Position numbers and translations under genes: made by a program
Notes under the pieces: model-generated
What the model was told of the DNA's origin: nothing
What the model saw: only the letters and a program-made list of their open reading frames with translations
The model's database searches: none
Assembly (NCBI GenBank): GCA_001650895.1
Contig: LXYH01000012.1
Coordinates: forward strand, 1-64,000
Direction: 5' to 3'
Length of the DNA: 64,000 bases
Source: Rhodobacteraceae bacterium EhC02
GTDB lineage: Bacteria > Pseudomonadota > Alphaproteobacteria > Rhodobacterales > Rhodobacteraceae
Part shown: positions 1-8,117 of the stretch, piece by piece
Layout: every line of letters starts with the position of its first letter
Numbering within the stretch: position 1 is the stretch's first letter

Positions 1-1023
1 GTCATAGAACGCCTTGGGCAGGGTCATTGTCCCCGCGGGGACAAGCCCGGCAAAGCGCGACAGATCCTCCAGCGCTTCGGCAAGCTGACCGATGAAAGAT
101 GTCGTGCTGTCGTATTCCCAATAGCCGGGACCGGAGGGGATATAGAGCATGTCAGCCGCGAAAACCGCATTCATCGACTGATATCCGATGGCCGGGGGAC
201 AATCGAACAGCACCAGATCATAGGCATCGGCCGGCAGTTGATCCAGAAAGCGGGATACGGCCGCAAAGAAGGACCATTCGGGATTCATGTGTCGATACTG
301 CGCACTGGCGAATTCCACGAAGGCCGCGTTGGCGCAGCTGGGCACGATGTCGATGGTCGACCAGTTCGTCGGCTTGATGAAATCCGTCACGCGCAGATCC
401 GCCAGACCAAGCTCGGTGATCGAAGCGGGAAGGCGGCGTTGGGGCAGGGTAGTGCCGCTTTCCGCACCGCGTGCAGCCGAATTCATCCGCGCCGTCTCAC
501 GCGCCAGGTCGCGCGCCATGATGCCCCAGACAGTGTATTCCTCTGTCACGTCCGTCAGGCCCATCGAATGCGACAGCGTGGCTTGGGGATCGAAATCGAC
601 ACAGAGCACCCGATAGCCATCAAGGGCTGCCGCATGGGCGAAATGCAAGGCGACTGTCGACTTGCCCGCGCCCCCCTTGAAATTGGCGATGGCGGCCCGG
701 AAAGCCCGCTTGCCCATGGGGCGACGCGGCATCAGCGACTTCCGGTTGACCTTGAGCTTGCGCCGCATCTCGTTGATCTCATCCAGCGAATACCACCGTT
801 GCCGGCCATCCTCCTCGACCAGGCCCTGCGGCAAGGAAGGGTCATTGGCCAGCCTTCCGCGCAGCGTCGACTGGTTGACCTTGAAGATCAGCTCGGCCAC
901 CTCCCAACTGGAAAAACGGCGCAGCGTCTTTTCCCGTTGCGGCGAATAGGTCTGTTGCCGGATGAACCCCTGCATCTTGAGGGACTGAGCTTGAAGACGC
1001 GCAAGGTCCGCATGAGTAAACAT
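1..1023 (-). CDS. parA: ParA/RepA-type plasmid partition ATPase (C-terminus beyond window)
   Basis: Plasmid-partition ATPase of the ParA/MinD family; it is cut by the left edge, so only about the first 341 residues are seen. Read from the ATG at 1023, which has an AGGAG five bases upstream. The N-terminus holds a helix-turn-helix/MerR-like segment (VNQSTLRGRL, then a WYSLDEINEMRRKL stretch) typical of plasmid ParA/RepA proteins, which bind their own promoter. It is followed by the deviant Walker A motif KGGAGKST, the VDFDPQ switch and an LVLFDCPP Walker B. The gene is divergent from the DnaA-like initiator at 1523, with a 500-base non-coding region between, as expected for a replicon control region. 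A parB partner would lie beyond the left edge. Family assignment is firm; the exact replicon group is inferred. Confidence 0.9.
   Translation of the reverse strand, partial: MFTHADLARLQAQSLKMQGFIRQQTYSPQREKTLRRFSSWEVAELIFKVNQSTLRGRLANDPSLPQGLVEEDGRQRWYSLDEINEMRRKLKVNRKSLMPRRPMGKRAFRAAIANFKGGAGKSTVALHFAHAAALDGYRVLCVDFDPQATLSHSMGLTDVTEEYTVWGIMARDLARETARMNSAARGAESGTTLPQRRLPASITELGLADLRVTDFIKPTNWSTIDIVPSCANAAFVEFASAQYRHMNPEWSFFAAVSRFLDQLPADAYDLVLFDCPPAIGYQSMNAVFAADMLYIPSGPGYWEYDSTTSFIGQLAEALEDLSRFAGLVPAGTMTLPKAFYD
29..42. promoter_or_regulatory. Perfect 14-bp palindrome, candidate partition (parS-like) site inside parA
   Basis: GTCCCCGCGGGGAC is a perfect palindrome within the parA coding sequence. 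A near-identical copy lies just upstream of the same gene at 1034-1047. Group-specific GC-rich palindromes near the par genes are known centromere-like sites in Rhodobacteraceae plasmids. The role here is inferred from position and repetition. Confidence 0.5.
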
Positions 1024-1033
1024 TTATGCTCCT

Positions 1034-1047
1034 GTCCCTGCGGGGAC
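1034..1047. promoter_or_regulatory. Second copy of the palindrome, upstream of parA
   Basis: GTCCCTGCGGGGAC differs by one base from the palindrome at 29-42. It lies about 10 bases upstream of the parA start codon, overlapping the likely promoter/leader. It could serve as a partition site and as an operator for ParA/ParB autoregulation. Confidence 0.5.
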
Positions 1048-1227
1048 GCTAATTTTTCTCGATTTCAGATTTACGCCGGATTTGCCAAAAAGGCAAAACC
1101 GAATATCATGACGGACGCGGGAATGACCGTTCAGGACAAAGCCTTGCAATGGCGTTCGAAAAGGGTCCGCCATAACCAGGGTAACGATTCGTCGTTTTGC
1201 AGACCCGATTTGATCCGGCTACATTTT

Positions 1228-1309
1228 CTAGGGTGACATCAGAAAGCCGAACACCACAGATTGGGGGACATTTACGGAACATTGGGGGACATCCAAGGTG
1301 TCACCCAAT
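1228..1309. repeat. Iteron-like short repeats
   Basis: ATTGGGGGACAT occurs at 1260-1271 and again at 1281-1292, exactly 21 bases (two helical turns) apart. A related direct copy CTAGGGTGACAT is at 1228-1239. An inverted copy, reading ATTGGGTGACA on the minus strand, is at 1299-1309. Regular repeats next to an initiator gene suggest initiator-binding iterons. Function is inferred. Confidence 0.5.
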
Positions 1310-1522
1310 ACCATTCAATACCGTTTTTCTAACCCTGACGGGGTTTGAAGGAAGGATCGAGGAAGTCAGTCCTTGACAGAATCGGCGATCAGGACGCAAA
1401 TCAGATAGGACTGGCGAAAAGCGATGTGTTCCGCTAATCTGGCCGCCAAGAGAACAAGATCAGGACAAAGATCCTGACAGAGGCAGTACCCGGCATCACC
1501 GGACCACGAGCGAGGTTTCCCG

Positions 1523-2209
1523 ATGGTTTCGATAAAACCTGTCGGCCGTTCTGCGGCCGTGCGCAAGTATGACTTGCTGACAGCCATGGGCGTGCATGCG
1601 CTCTCTCAGGAAAAGGCAGTACAGCGGCGTATCCTGCGGCTGATGACGCTGATCACGGCGCGCTACAACTGGCAGCGGGACGAACTGGCCGTCGGCCAGC
1701 GTGAAATCGCGCGGATGTGGTTTGTCGACGAGCGGACCGTGAAGCGCGAAATGGCCCATTTGCGGGCGATGGGGTGGCTGGTCGTGCGCCGGCAGGGGGC
1801 GCGCGGGCATGTGACGGAATACAGGCTCGATATCAGCCAGATCGAGGCTGATACCCGTCCTGTCTGGTCGGATGTAGGCCCGGATTTCGCACAAAGGATG
1901 GCCGGTCTTCCCGAACAGGATGATCGCGTCGTGCCCTTGCCACTTCGCGGGGCAGAGGTGCCTGCGCCCGATTTGTCATCCGGCACGGAATGGGTCCTGG
2001 CCCAAGCCATGCTGCATCGGGCCGATGCGGCGCTTTATGGCGCGTGGCTACGTGCGCTGACACGGACGGGCAGGGCAGGGGGACGCTTGATGCTGAAAGC
2101 GCCCAGCCGGTTCCACGCGGCCTATGTGCAGACCCATTTGACCGGCCGGATCCTGCAGGCATGCCGGGCGATCGACCCCGAGGTGGCCGAGGTTGTCATC
2201 GACGGCTGA
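1523..2209 (+). CDS. DnaA-like plasmid replication initiator
   Basis: 228-residue protein, start ATG with GAGG seven bases upstream. Residues about 15-110 look like a winged-helix/replication-initiator domain (IARMWFVDERTVKREMAHL, a helix-turn-helix). Residues about 155-225 resemble the N-terminal domain of chromosomal DnaA: a W...WLRAL pattern, then GRLMLKAPSRFHAAYV and a helix ending ILQACRAI. The AAA+ ATPase and the DnaA-box-binding domain are absent. This matches the DnaA-like replicases that define one plasmid class of the Roseobacter group. Placement beside parA, a palindrome and iteron-like repeats supports a replication role. Confidence in the family is good; subgroup and functionality cannot be judged here. 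Confidence 0.8.
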   Translation: MVSIKPVGRSAAVRKYDLLTAMGVHALSQEKAVQRRILRLMTLITARYNWQRDELAVGQREIARMWFVDERTVKREMAHLRAMGWLVVRRQGARGHVTEYRLDISQIEADTRPVWSDVGPDFAQRMAGLPEQDDRVVPLPLRGAEVPAPDLSSGTEWVLAQAMLHRADAALYGAWLRALTRTGRAGGRLMLKAPSRFHAAYVQTHLTGRILQACRAIDPEVAEVVIDG

Positions 2210-2248
2210 TGTGGCACTATTCCGGCGCGATTGGCAGGTGCGGACAGA

Positions 2249-3046
2249 TCAGCGACCTTTCCAGACCGGATCCCGCTTTTCCGCGAAGGCCCGCGCCCCT
2301 TCAAGCTGATCCTCGCTTGAATAGAGCCTGTCAACCGTCACGAACTGGCGTTTCGTGATCCTGTTCAGGGCGTCCTGGAACCGCATGTCCTCGGCCTCGC
2401 GGACCACTTCCTTTATCGCGGCATAGACCAGCGGCGGTCCGCTTTCCAGAAGGCGGGCCAGGTCCCATGCCGCGGGCAGCAGGGCCTCGGGCGATGTGAT
2501 CTGCTTGAGAAGTCCCCAGCGCAAGGCTTCTTCGGCGTCGAACCAGCGCCCGGTCAGCAGCAGGTCCATGGCGACGTGGTAGGGGATGCGCTTGGGCAGC
2601 TTGATCGAGGCGGCATCCGCGACCGTGCCGGACCGGATTTCCGGCAGTGCAAAGGTTGCCGTGTGCGACGCAAGAATAAGATCGCAACTGAGCGCCAGTT
2701 CAAGACCCCCACCGCAGCAGATCCCGTTGACGGCTGCGATGACCGGCTTGTTCAGGTTGGGCAGTTCCTGCAGCCCGCCAAAGCCGCCGACACCGTAGTC
2801 GCCATCGACGGCATCGCCATCCGCGGCTGCCTTGAGATCCCAACCGGGGCAAAAGAATTTTTCGCCTTCGGCACGCAGGATCGCCACGCGCAGGCTGTCA
2901 TCGTCACGAAACGCGCGGAATACCTCGCCCATGATCCGGCTTGTCGCCAGATCGATCGCGTTGGCCTTGGGTCTGTTCAGCGTCACCTCGAGGACCGCGT
3001 TCTCGCGGCGCGTCAGGATCGGGCCTTCATTTCGCATCTGCATCAT
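2249..3046 (-). CDS. Enoyl-CoA hydratase/isomerase family, carnitinyl-CoA dehydratase-like (CaiD-like)
   Basis: 265-residue crotonase-fold protein. It has the oxyanion-hole segment EKFFCPGWDLKAA, the core GICCGGGLELALSCDLI, and FALPEIRSGTVADAASIKLP followed by LLTGRWFDAEEALRWGL, which closely parallels E. coli CaiD. Expected reaction: reversible hydration of crotonobetainyl-CoA to L-carnitinyl-CoA. It is the last gene of a minus-strand operon, its start overlapping the upstream CoA-ligase stop by four bases. Context (carnitine dehydrogenase, dehydrocarnitine cleavage enzyme) favours a carnitine or gamma-butyrobetaine substrate over generic beta-oxidation; this is inference. Confidence 0.75.
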   Translation of the reverse strand: MMQMRNEGPILTRRENAVLEVTLNRPKANAIDLATSRIMGEVFRAFRDDDSLRVAILRAEGEKFFCPGWDLKAAADGDAVDGDYGVGGFGGLQELPNLNKPVIAAVNGICCGGGLELALSCDLILASHTATFALPEIRSGTVADAASIKLPKRIPYHVAMDLLLTGRWFDAEEALRWGLLKQITSPEALLPAAWDLARLLESGPPLVYAAIKEVVREAEDMRFQDALNRITKRQFVTVDRLYSSEDQLEGARAFAEKRDPVWKGR

Positions 3047-5043
3047 GTTGCTTCCTTCCAGATCACGGCATCCGCAGCGATCGCGCCGCTTTCGCGCACC
3101 ATCAACGGATTGATTTCGATTTCCTCAAGCGCAGGATCGTCGTTCAGCAATTCTTGCAGGGTCATGGCCACAAAGACCACAGCCGCCACATCGGCCCTGG
3201 GCTTGCCGCGGTAGCCATCCAGCAGGGGCCACAGACGCAATGCGCGCAAGGCGGCTTCGATGTCGGTCTGGGAACATGGCAGAACGATCGTGACGGTATC
3301 GGCCAACAATTCTGCCGCGATCCCGCCAAACCCAAGTGTCAGGGTCGCGCCATAGACTGGATCGCGCCGCAAGCCGATCATCAACTCGGCCAGGGCGCCG
3401 GTCACCATTTCCTCGGCAAGATAGCCGGAGGCGCCTTGGATCTCTGGCTGGTCGTCCAGCGATGGCAGGTTCAGACGCACGGCGCCAGCCTCGGTCTTGT
3501 GGGCAAACCCGAGACCCTTCAGGGCAATCGGCGGATGCAGTGCCTTGGCCAATGACTGCAGTTCGGGAAGGGCAGGGGCGCTGACCCCGCGTGGAACGGT
3601 AACGCCGGCCTGATGCAGCAGCGCCTTGGCGGCATTTTCCGGCATCAGGGACAGGGGATTGTCGCGTGTGATTGGCGCCCAGGGCCGCCATCCGGCCTGA
3701 CCGGGCCTGACCTGCGCCGCCTTTAGCGCGGCCAAAGCCGTTTCAAGACCCATCAGTGGCGCGATCCCCTGATCCATCAGTGCGACCGCGCGATCCTCGT
3801 CGAAGTTTTCGGGCATGGATGCGACCGGGAATGCCGGCTTTCCGGTGGCGCGTCCGGCCGCGACAATCGCGTCAAGAGCAGGTTCGAAGCTGGCTGGATC
3901 GCATCGGTCCGGGCGCGGGGGATCGATGATGAACATGCCCGCGTCATAGCCTTGCAGCATCGTGGTGAAGACATCGGTGGTGCGCGGCCCGTCGCCCCAG
4001 ATGAATGTGTGGTAATCCAGCGGGTTAGCGATCGTGACGATGGGGCCAAGAATATCCTGTAGCCGGTCGCGTTGTGCCTGTGCAGGCGGTGGGAACTCCA
4101 GTCCGAAAGGTTCGGCCAGGTCCGCGACCAACCCGGCCTCGCCCCCGGAACAGGACAGCGAACAGAGCCTTTGCCCAAGGCCCGGCCCATGCAGATGAAA
4201 GATCTTCAGCGTCTCGATCAGCTCGGCCGGGGTATTCACCTCGGCCACGCCGATCCTGCGCAGATAGGCGGAGGAGGCGGCGCCACCCCCCGCAAGTGAG
4301 GCCGTATGGGAACTTGCCGCGTGTTGTGCGGCTTCTGTTTTTCCCGATTTGATCGCCACGATCCCCTTGCCTGCAGCCTGCGCGGCCGCGAGCACCTCGG
4401 CGAAAGCCGAAGCATCGCCCAGACCTTCGATGTAGAGCCCCAGTGCGGTGACCCTCTCATCCTCAAGTAGGGACTTGGCCAGTGTGGCAAGGCTGACCTG
4501 TGCAGCGTTTCCCAGACAGGCCACGTAGGCTACGGGAAGGCCGCGCGCCTGCATGGTCAGGTTGATGACGATGTTGGAGGACTGACTGAGCAAGGCCACG
4601 CCGCGCGTGACGCGCCTGCCGCCATGCTGATCCGGCCAGAGCAGCGCCCCGTCCAGATAGTTGATCACGCCATAGCAGTTGGGGCCCAGTACCGGCATCG
4701 CACCGGCCTTGCGCACCAGTTGGTCCTGCAAATCGCCTTCGCCGGCCTCGCGCCAGCCAGAAGCGAAACATATGACGCCGCCTGCACCCATGGCCGCCAG
4801 ATCCCCGACGACGTCCAGCGTGGCATGGCGATTGACACCGACAAATGTGGCATCGGGCGGCGCCGGCAGGTCGGATATGGTGGGAAAACAGGGCACTCCG
4901 CCGATATGGCTTCGGGTCGGGTGAACCGGCCAGACAGGCCCGTCGAATTGCATGCGTTGACATTGCTCGACAACATTTGCCGCCCAGCCGGATCCCAGTA
5001 CGGCAATCGAGCGGGGACGCAGCAGCCGGGACAGGTCCATCAT
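3043..5043 (-). CDS. ADP-forming acyl-CoA synthetase (acetate-CoA ligase family)
   Basis: 666-residue NDP-forming acyl-CoA ligase: N-terminal CoA-binding Rossmann domain (RPRSIAVLGSGW), succinyl-CoA-ligase-like middle domain with the phosphohistidine region SSHTASLAGG, and a C-terminal ATP-grasp domain ending EIEINPLMV. It is a single chain, as in many bacterial members. It lies between the acyl-CoA dehydrogenase and the hydratase with four-base overlaps on both sides, so it probably activates gamma-butyrobetaine, crotonobetaine or carnitine to the CoA thioester. That role is usually filled by AMP-forming CaiC or the CoA-transferase CaiB, so this is an unrelated replacement if the inference holds. 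Substrate is not visible in the sequence. Confidence 0.8.
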   Translation of the reverse strand: MMDLSRLLRPRSIAVLGSGWAANVVEQCQRMQFDGPVWPVHPTRSHIGGVPCFPTISDLPAPPDATFVGVNRHATLDVVGDLAAMGAGGVICFASGWREAGEGDLQDQLVRKAGAMPVLGPNCYGVINYLDGALLWPDQHGGRRVTRGVALLSQSSNIVINLTMQARGLPVAYVACLGNAAQVSLATLAKSLLEDERVTALGLYIEGLGDASAFAEVLAAAQAAGKGIVAIKSGKTEAAQHAASSHTASLAGGGAASSAYLRRIGVAEVNTPAELIETLKIFHLHGPGLGQRLCSLSCSGGEAGLVADLAEPFGLEFPPPAQAQRDRLQDILGPIVTIANPLDYHTFIWGDGPRTTDVFTTMLQGYDAGMFIIDPPRPDRCDPASFEPALDAIVAAGRATGKPAFPVASMPENFDEDRAVALMDQGIAPLMGLETALAALKAAQVRPGQAGWRPWAPITRDNPLSLMPENAAKALLHQAGVTVPRGVSAPALPELQSLAKALHPPIALKGLGFAHKTEAGAVRLNLPSLDDQPEIQGASGYLAEEMVTGALAELMIGLRRDPVYGATLTLGFGGIAAELLADTVTIVLPCSQTDIEAALRALRLWPLLDGYRGKPRADVAAVVFVAMTLQELLNDDPALEEIEINPLMVRESGAIAADAVIWKEAT

Positions 5044-6203
5044 GCCCCCAGGGGTCTGAGCAGTTCGCGGCTGATGATATGGCGCTGGATTTCGGACGTA
5101 CCTTCCCAGATCCGTTCGACACGGGCATCGCGCCAGATGCGCTCAAGCGGCAATTCATCCATCAGACCCATGCCCCCGTGGATCTGGATCGCCTCGTCCG
5201 CGACCATCGCCAGAACCTCGGTCGCCTTCAGCTTGGCCATGGCCATGTCGGCATCAGTGACGCTGCCCTGGTCGAACTTCCAGCCCGCTTCCCAGGTCAG
5301 AAGCTCTGCCGCCTTCAGTTCCATCGCCATGTCCGCGAGTTTGAAGCTGATGCCCTGGAACTTGCCGATCTGCTGGCCAAACTGGCGGCGTTCCGCGGCA
5401 TAGCTCAGGGCGTGGCCCATTGCGCGGTTGGCGCGCCCCAGACATGTAGCGGCCACCTGCAGCCGCGTGGCGCCCAGCCAGTCATTGGCCACTTCGAACC
5501 CCTTGTGCACCTCGCCAAGGATGTTTTCGGCAGGGATCCGGCAATCGTCGAATTCAAGGATTGCATTGCTGTAACCCCGGTGGCTGACGTTGCGATACCC
5601 GTTGCGGACATTGAAACCGGGCGTGCCCTTGTCCACGAAAAAGGCCGTGATCTTCTTTTTCTTGCCGCGTGGGGTATCTTCCTCGCCCGTCGCCATGAAA
5701 GCGATGGTGAAGCCCGCGATATCGGCATGGCTGATGAAATGCTTGGTGCCGTTCAGGATCCAGTCGCTGCCGTCCTGACGGGCACTTGCCTGCATCCCGC
5801 GCAGATCGGATCCGGCCCCCGGTTCCGTCATGGCCAGGCAATCCCAGGTCTCACCGCGCAGGCAGGGATAGAGGTATTTCTGTCGCTGCGCCTCGTTTCC
5901 CGCCAACAGGATATTCGAGGGGCGCGCGACGCATGTCCAGTGCAGCGCATAGTTGGCGCGGCCCAGTTCGCGCTCGTAAAGCAGCCAGCTCAGCGTATCC
6001 AGCCCCGCGCCACCCACGTCTTCGGGCATATTGGCGGCATAGAGGCCCGCCGCCATCGCCTTGGCCTGAAGCTCGCGGATCAGCTCCATCGGCAGATGGC
6101 CGTGACGTTCCACCAGCGCTTCGTGGGGATAAAGCTCGGTCTCGACAAAGGCGCGGGTGGTATCGACGATCATGCGCTGTTCATCGGTCAGGGCGAAATG
6201 CAT
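5040..6203 (-). CDS. Acyl-CoA dehydrogenase, probable gamma-butyrobetainyl-CoA/crotonobetainyl-CoA type
   Basis: 387-residue FAD-dependent acyl-CoA dehydrogenase of normal length. It has the signature LAMTEPGAGSDLRGM in the middle beta domain, FISHADIAGFTIAF for FAD contact, and the C-terminal RIWEGTSEIQRHI holding the catalytic-glutamate region. In this operon it would oxidise gamma-butyrobetainyl-CoA to crotonobetainyl-CoA, feeding the CaiD-like hydratase. It begins one base into the stop of the upstream carnitine dehydrogenase and overlaps the ligase by four bases. Family firm, substrate inferred. Confidence 0.8.
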   Translation of the reverse strand: MHFALTDEQRMIVDTTRAFVETELYPHEALVERHGHLPMELIRELQAKAMAAGLYAANMPEDVGGAGLDTLSWLLYERELGRANYALHWTCVARPSNILLAGNEAQRQKYLYPCLRGETWDCLAMTEPGAGSDLRGMQASARQDGSDWILNGTKHFISHADIAGFTIAFMATGEEDTPRGKKKKITAFFVDKGTPGFNVRNGYRNVSHRGYSNAILEFDDCRIPAENILGEVHKGFEVANDWLGATRLQVAATCLGRANRAMGHALSYAAERRQFGQQIGKFQGISFKLADMAMELKAAELLTWEAGWKFDQGSVTDADMAMAKLKATEVLAMVADEAIQIHGGMGLMDELPLERIWRDARVERIWEGTSEIQRHIISRELLRPLGA

Positions 6204-7660
6204 CAGCCTTTCCTTTCCCCGACGTGGCGCCCGATGCTGCCGGGGCGGGGCAGGGCGGCATGGGCGTCGCGGATCCTGAACAGGTGTTCAAGCACCTCTG
6301 GGGCGGCAGGGCAGACGCCGCCTGCATTCATGTCCACATGCAGTAGAATCTGTTCCATTGTCGCAACCGGTGCGCCATCCTTTTCGATACGGATGAAAAC
6401 ATGCAGGCGCTTTTCATCGGCCGAAATGACCTGAAGCGATCCGGTCAGCCGGTCGCCCAGCTTTGCCTCGCCCAGATGCATGATATGGGTTTCGGCAGTG
6501 TAGTAGCTGTGGCCGGCCGCGACATAGTCCATCCCGGCACCAATGAGCCGCAAGAAGGCATCCGAGGTTTCCGAACTTGCAAAAAGATAGCGGCTTTCGG
6601 TCATGTGACCGTTGTAGTCGATCCAGCCGGGAAGGACCTGCAGGTGCGCCAGGGTCAAGGGGGCATCGGCTGCATCGGTTTGCGCCAATGCTTGCCGTCT
6701 GCCGGCATCATGAGCGTTCAGAACCCGACCCGCGCCCCAGTCACGGTCTTTCAGGGCGCGCATGAAGCCGACAAGGTTGGAATCGCGGATGCGTTCCAGT
6801 TCCCGGATCGAATGGTGGCCCGATTGCGCGTCGGATTGTCCGGCGATCAGATCGACCAGTTCGTCGTTGAATTCGGGCACATCCATCAGCTTGGTCCAGG
6901 GCCATGTCAGGCAGGGGCCGAACTGTTCGAGGAAGTGTTTCATCCCCGCTTCGCCACCTGCGATGCGATAGGTCTCGAACAGGCCCATCTGTCCCCAGCG
7001 CAGGCCAAAGCCCATGCGGATCGCCTCGTCGATCTCTTCGGTGGTGGCGATGCCATCCTTGACCAGCCACAGCGCCTCGCGCCAGACGGCTTCGAGGAAA
7101 CGGTCGGCGATATGGGCGTCGATCTCCTTGCGGACATGCAGGGGGAACATGCCGATTTCACGCAGGATGTCCTTGGCGCGTTCGATCAGGGCAGGGTTGC
7201 TGGCAGGGCTTGGCACGACCTCGGCCAGTGGCAGCAGGTAGACCGGGTTGAACGGATGCGCCACGAAGATGGTGGCCGGGTTGACCGCCCCCTCCTGAAG
7301 CTGGGAGGGCTTGTATCCCGATGTCGATGATCCGAGCGGGGCATCCGGCGCAGTGGCCTGGATTTCGGCATAGACGCGATGTTTCAGCTCCAGCCGTTCC
7401 GAAACGGATTCCTGGATGTAATCGGCCCCCTGCACAGCGTCCTTGATGGTGCTTGCAAAGCTCAGACGTCCGATCGGTGGCATGGGCACATCCGACAGCG
7501 CAGGCAGCGATGCCTTGGCATTCGACAGAACCTCATCGATCTTGCGCGGGGCTTCGGGGTCGGGATCGAAGATCGCGACATCCCAGCCGTTCAACAGGAA
7601 CCGGGCGGCCCAACCGCCGCCGATGACGCCACCGCCTATGATTGCTGCCTTGCGTGTCAT
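6203..7660 (-). CDS. L-carnitine 3-dehydrogenase fused to a hotdog thioesterase
   Basis: 485 residues with two parts. Residues 1-320 are a 3-hydroxyacyl-CoA-dehydrogenase-type NAD enzyme: GGGVIGGGWAARFL nucleotide motif, AHPFNPVYLLPLAEVV catalytic histidine segment, and a C-terminal helical domain. Residues about 335-470 are a 4-hydroxybenzoyl-CoA-thioesterase-like hotdog domain starting YNGHMTESRY. This fusion is known for carnitine dehydrogenases of Rhizobiales/Rhodobacterales. The first half oxidises L-carnitine to 3-dehydrocarnitine; the second would hydrolyse betainyl-CoA to glycine betaine, the CdhB role. It lies downstream of a beta-keto-acid cleavage gene, the partner that makes betainyl-CoA. 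Confidence 0.87.
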   Translation of the reverse strand: MTRKAAIIGGGVIGGGWAARFLLNGWDVAIFDPDPEAPRKIDEVLSNAKASLPALSDVPMPPIGRLSFASTIKDAVQGADYIQESVSERLELKHRVYAEIQATAPDAPLGSSTSGYKPSQLQEGAVNPATIFVAHPFNPVYLLPLAEVVPSPASNPALIERAKDILREIGMFPLHVRKEIDAHIADRFLEAVWREALWLVKDGIATTEEIDEAIRMGFGLRWGQMGLFETYRIAGGEAGMKHFLEQFGPCLTWPWTKLMDVPEFNDELVDLIAGQSDAQSGHHSIRELERIRDSNLVGFMRALKDRDWGAGRVLNAHDAGRRQALAQTDAADAPLTLAHLQVLPGWIDYNGHMTESRYLFASSETSDAFLRLIGAGMDYVAAGHSYYTAETHIMHLGEAKLGDRLTGSLQVISADEKRLHVFIRIEKDGAPVATMEQILLHVDMNAGGVCPAAPEVLEHLFRIRDAHAALPRPGSIGRHVGERKG

Positions 7661-7705
7661 GTTCTTCTTTCCTCACTCTGATTTGTATCATCGGGTGCGT
7701 CGTTA

Positions 7706-7743
7706 CCTCAGCGAAACTGAGGATGGAGCTGCGGTTTCAGCTC
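7706..7743. repeat. Two adjacent small hairpins in the carnitine operon
   Basis: CCTCAG/CTGAGG with a 5-base loop (7706-7722) is followed by GAGCTG/CAGCTC with a 6-base loop (7726-7743). They fill the 91-base gap between the membrane-protein gene and the carnitine dehydrogenase gene. No clear T-run follows on the minus strand, so an RNA-processing or spacing role is more likely than termination. Confidence 0.35.
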
Positions 7744-7751
7744 TTAGAACG

Positions 7752-8105
7752 TCACCCCAGTTTCCAAAGAACCGCATAGGTTCCAACCAACATCACTCCG
7801 ATTGCCGCGACTGTTATCGGCCACATATCAACCTGCGCCTTGCCTCCACGCAGAAACAGAATGAAGCCACGCACAATGGCGCCAAACCCAACGCTGACCC
7901 CAGCCAAAGCCGTGAACATGCCGAGTAGGAAACTCGACCAAGGTCTCGTCACGCCTGGAAGAAAATACACCACCGAAACGGCGCAAACCAACGCCGTGAT
8001 CCCTGCGATCAAAACAAGCATCCGCCAGCCTTTAGCGGCAAATGGCAGGAAAAAGACTGGCACCATGACCAACGCAATGACAAAAGCGAAACCGAAGTAG
8101 ACCAT
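7752..8105 (-). CDS. Small hypothetical membrane protein, four predicted TM segments
   Basis: 117-residue hydrophobic protein not recognised as any family. Four likely membrane helices: about residues 3-23, 28-50, 58-86 and 93-113, joined by short loops, with no signal peptide or cofactor motif. It lies inside the carnitine operon, 12 bases after the BKACE stop and followed by a 91-base hairpin-bearing gap, unlike the overlapping genes downstream. Its DNA is visibly richer in A/T and poorer in G+C at third positions than its neighbours, suggesting a later insertion. A transport or stress role is possible but nothing in the sequence shows it. Confidence 0.6.
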   Translation of the reverse strand: MVYFGFAFVIALVMVPVFFLPFAAKGWRMLVLIAGITALVCAVSVVYFLPGVTRPWSSFLLGMFTALAGVSVGFGAIVRGFILFLRGGKAQVDMWPITVAAIGVMLVGTYAVLWKLG

Positions 8106-8117
8106 CCTCTCCGACCT

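Larger units (their letters stand above)
1024..1522. other. Non-coding control/origin region between parA and the DnaA-like initiator
   Basis: About 500 bases without a convincing gene between two divergent replicon genes. It holds the palindrome at 1034-1047, direct repeats of an ATTGGGGGACAT unit (1260-1271, 1281-1292) with related copies on both sides, and A/T-richer patches. Apparent frames on both strands here lack family resemblance. This is the best candidate for the replication origin, by position and repeats only. Confidence 0.5.

Noticed and set aside
238-1236. 332-codon plus-strand open frame across parA
   Set aside because: Antisense to a clear ParA ATPase with Walker motifs; composition is that of a shadow frame.
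1366-1894. Minus-strand open frames overlapping the DnaA-like gene and control region
   Set aside because: No family resemblance; they are antisense to a recognisable initiator and look like chance frames of G+C-rich DNA.
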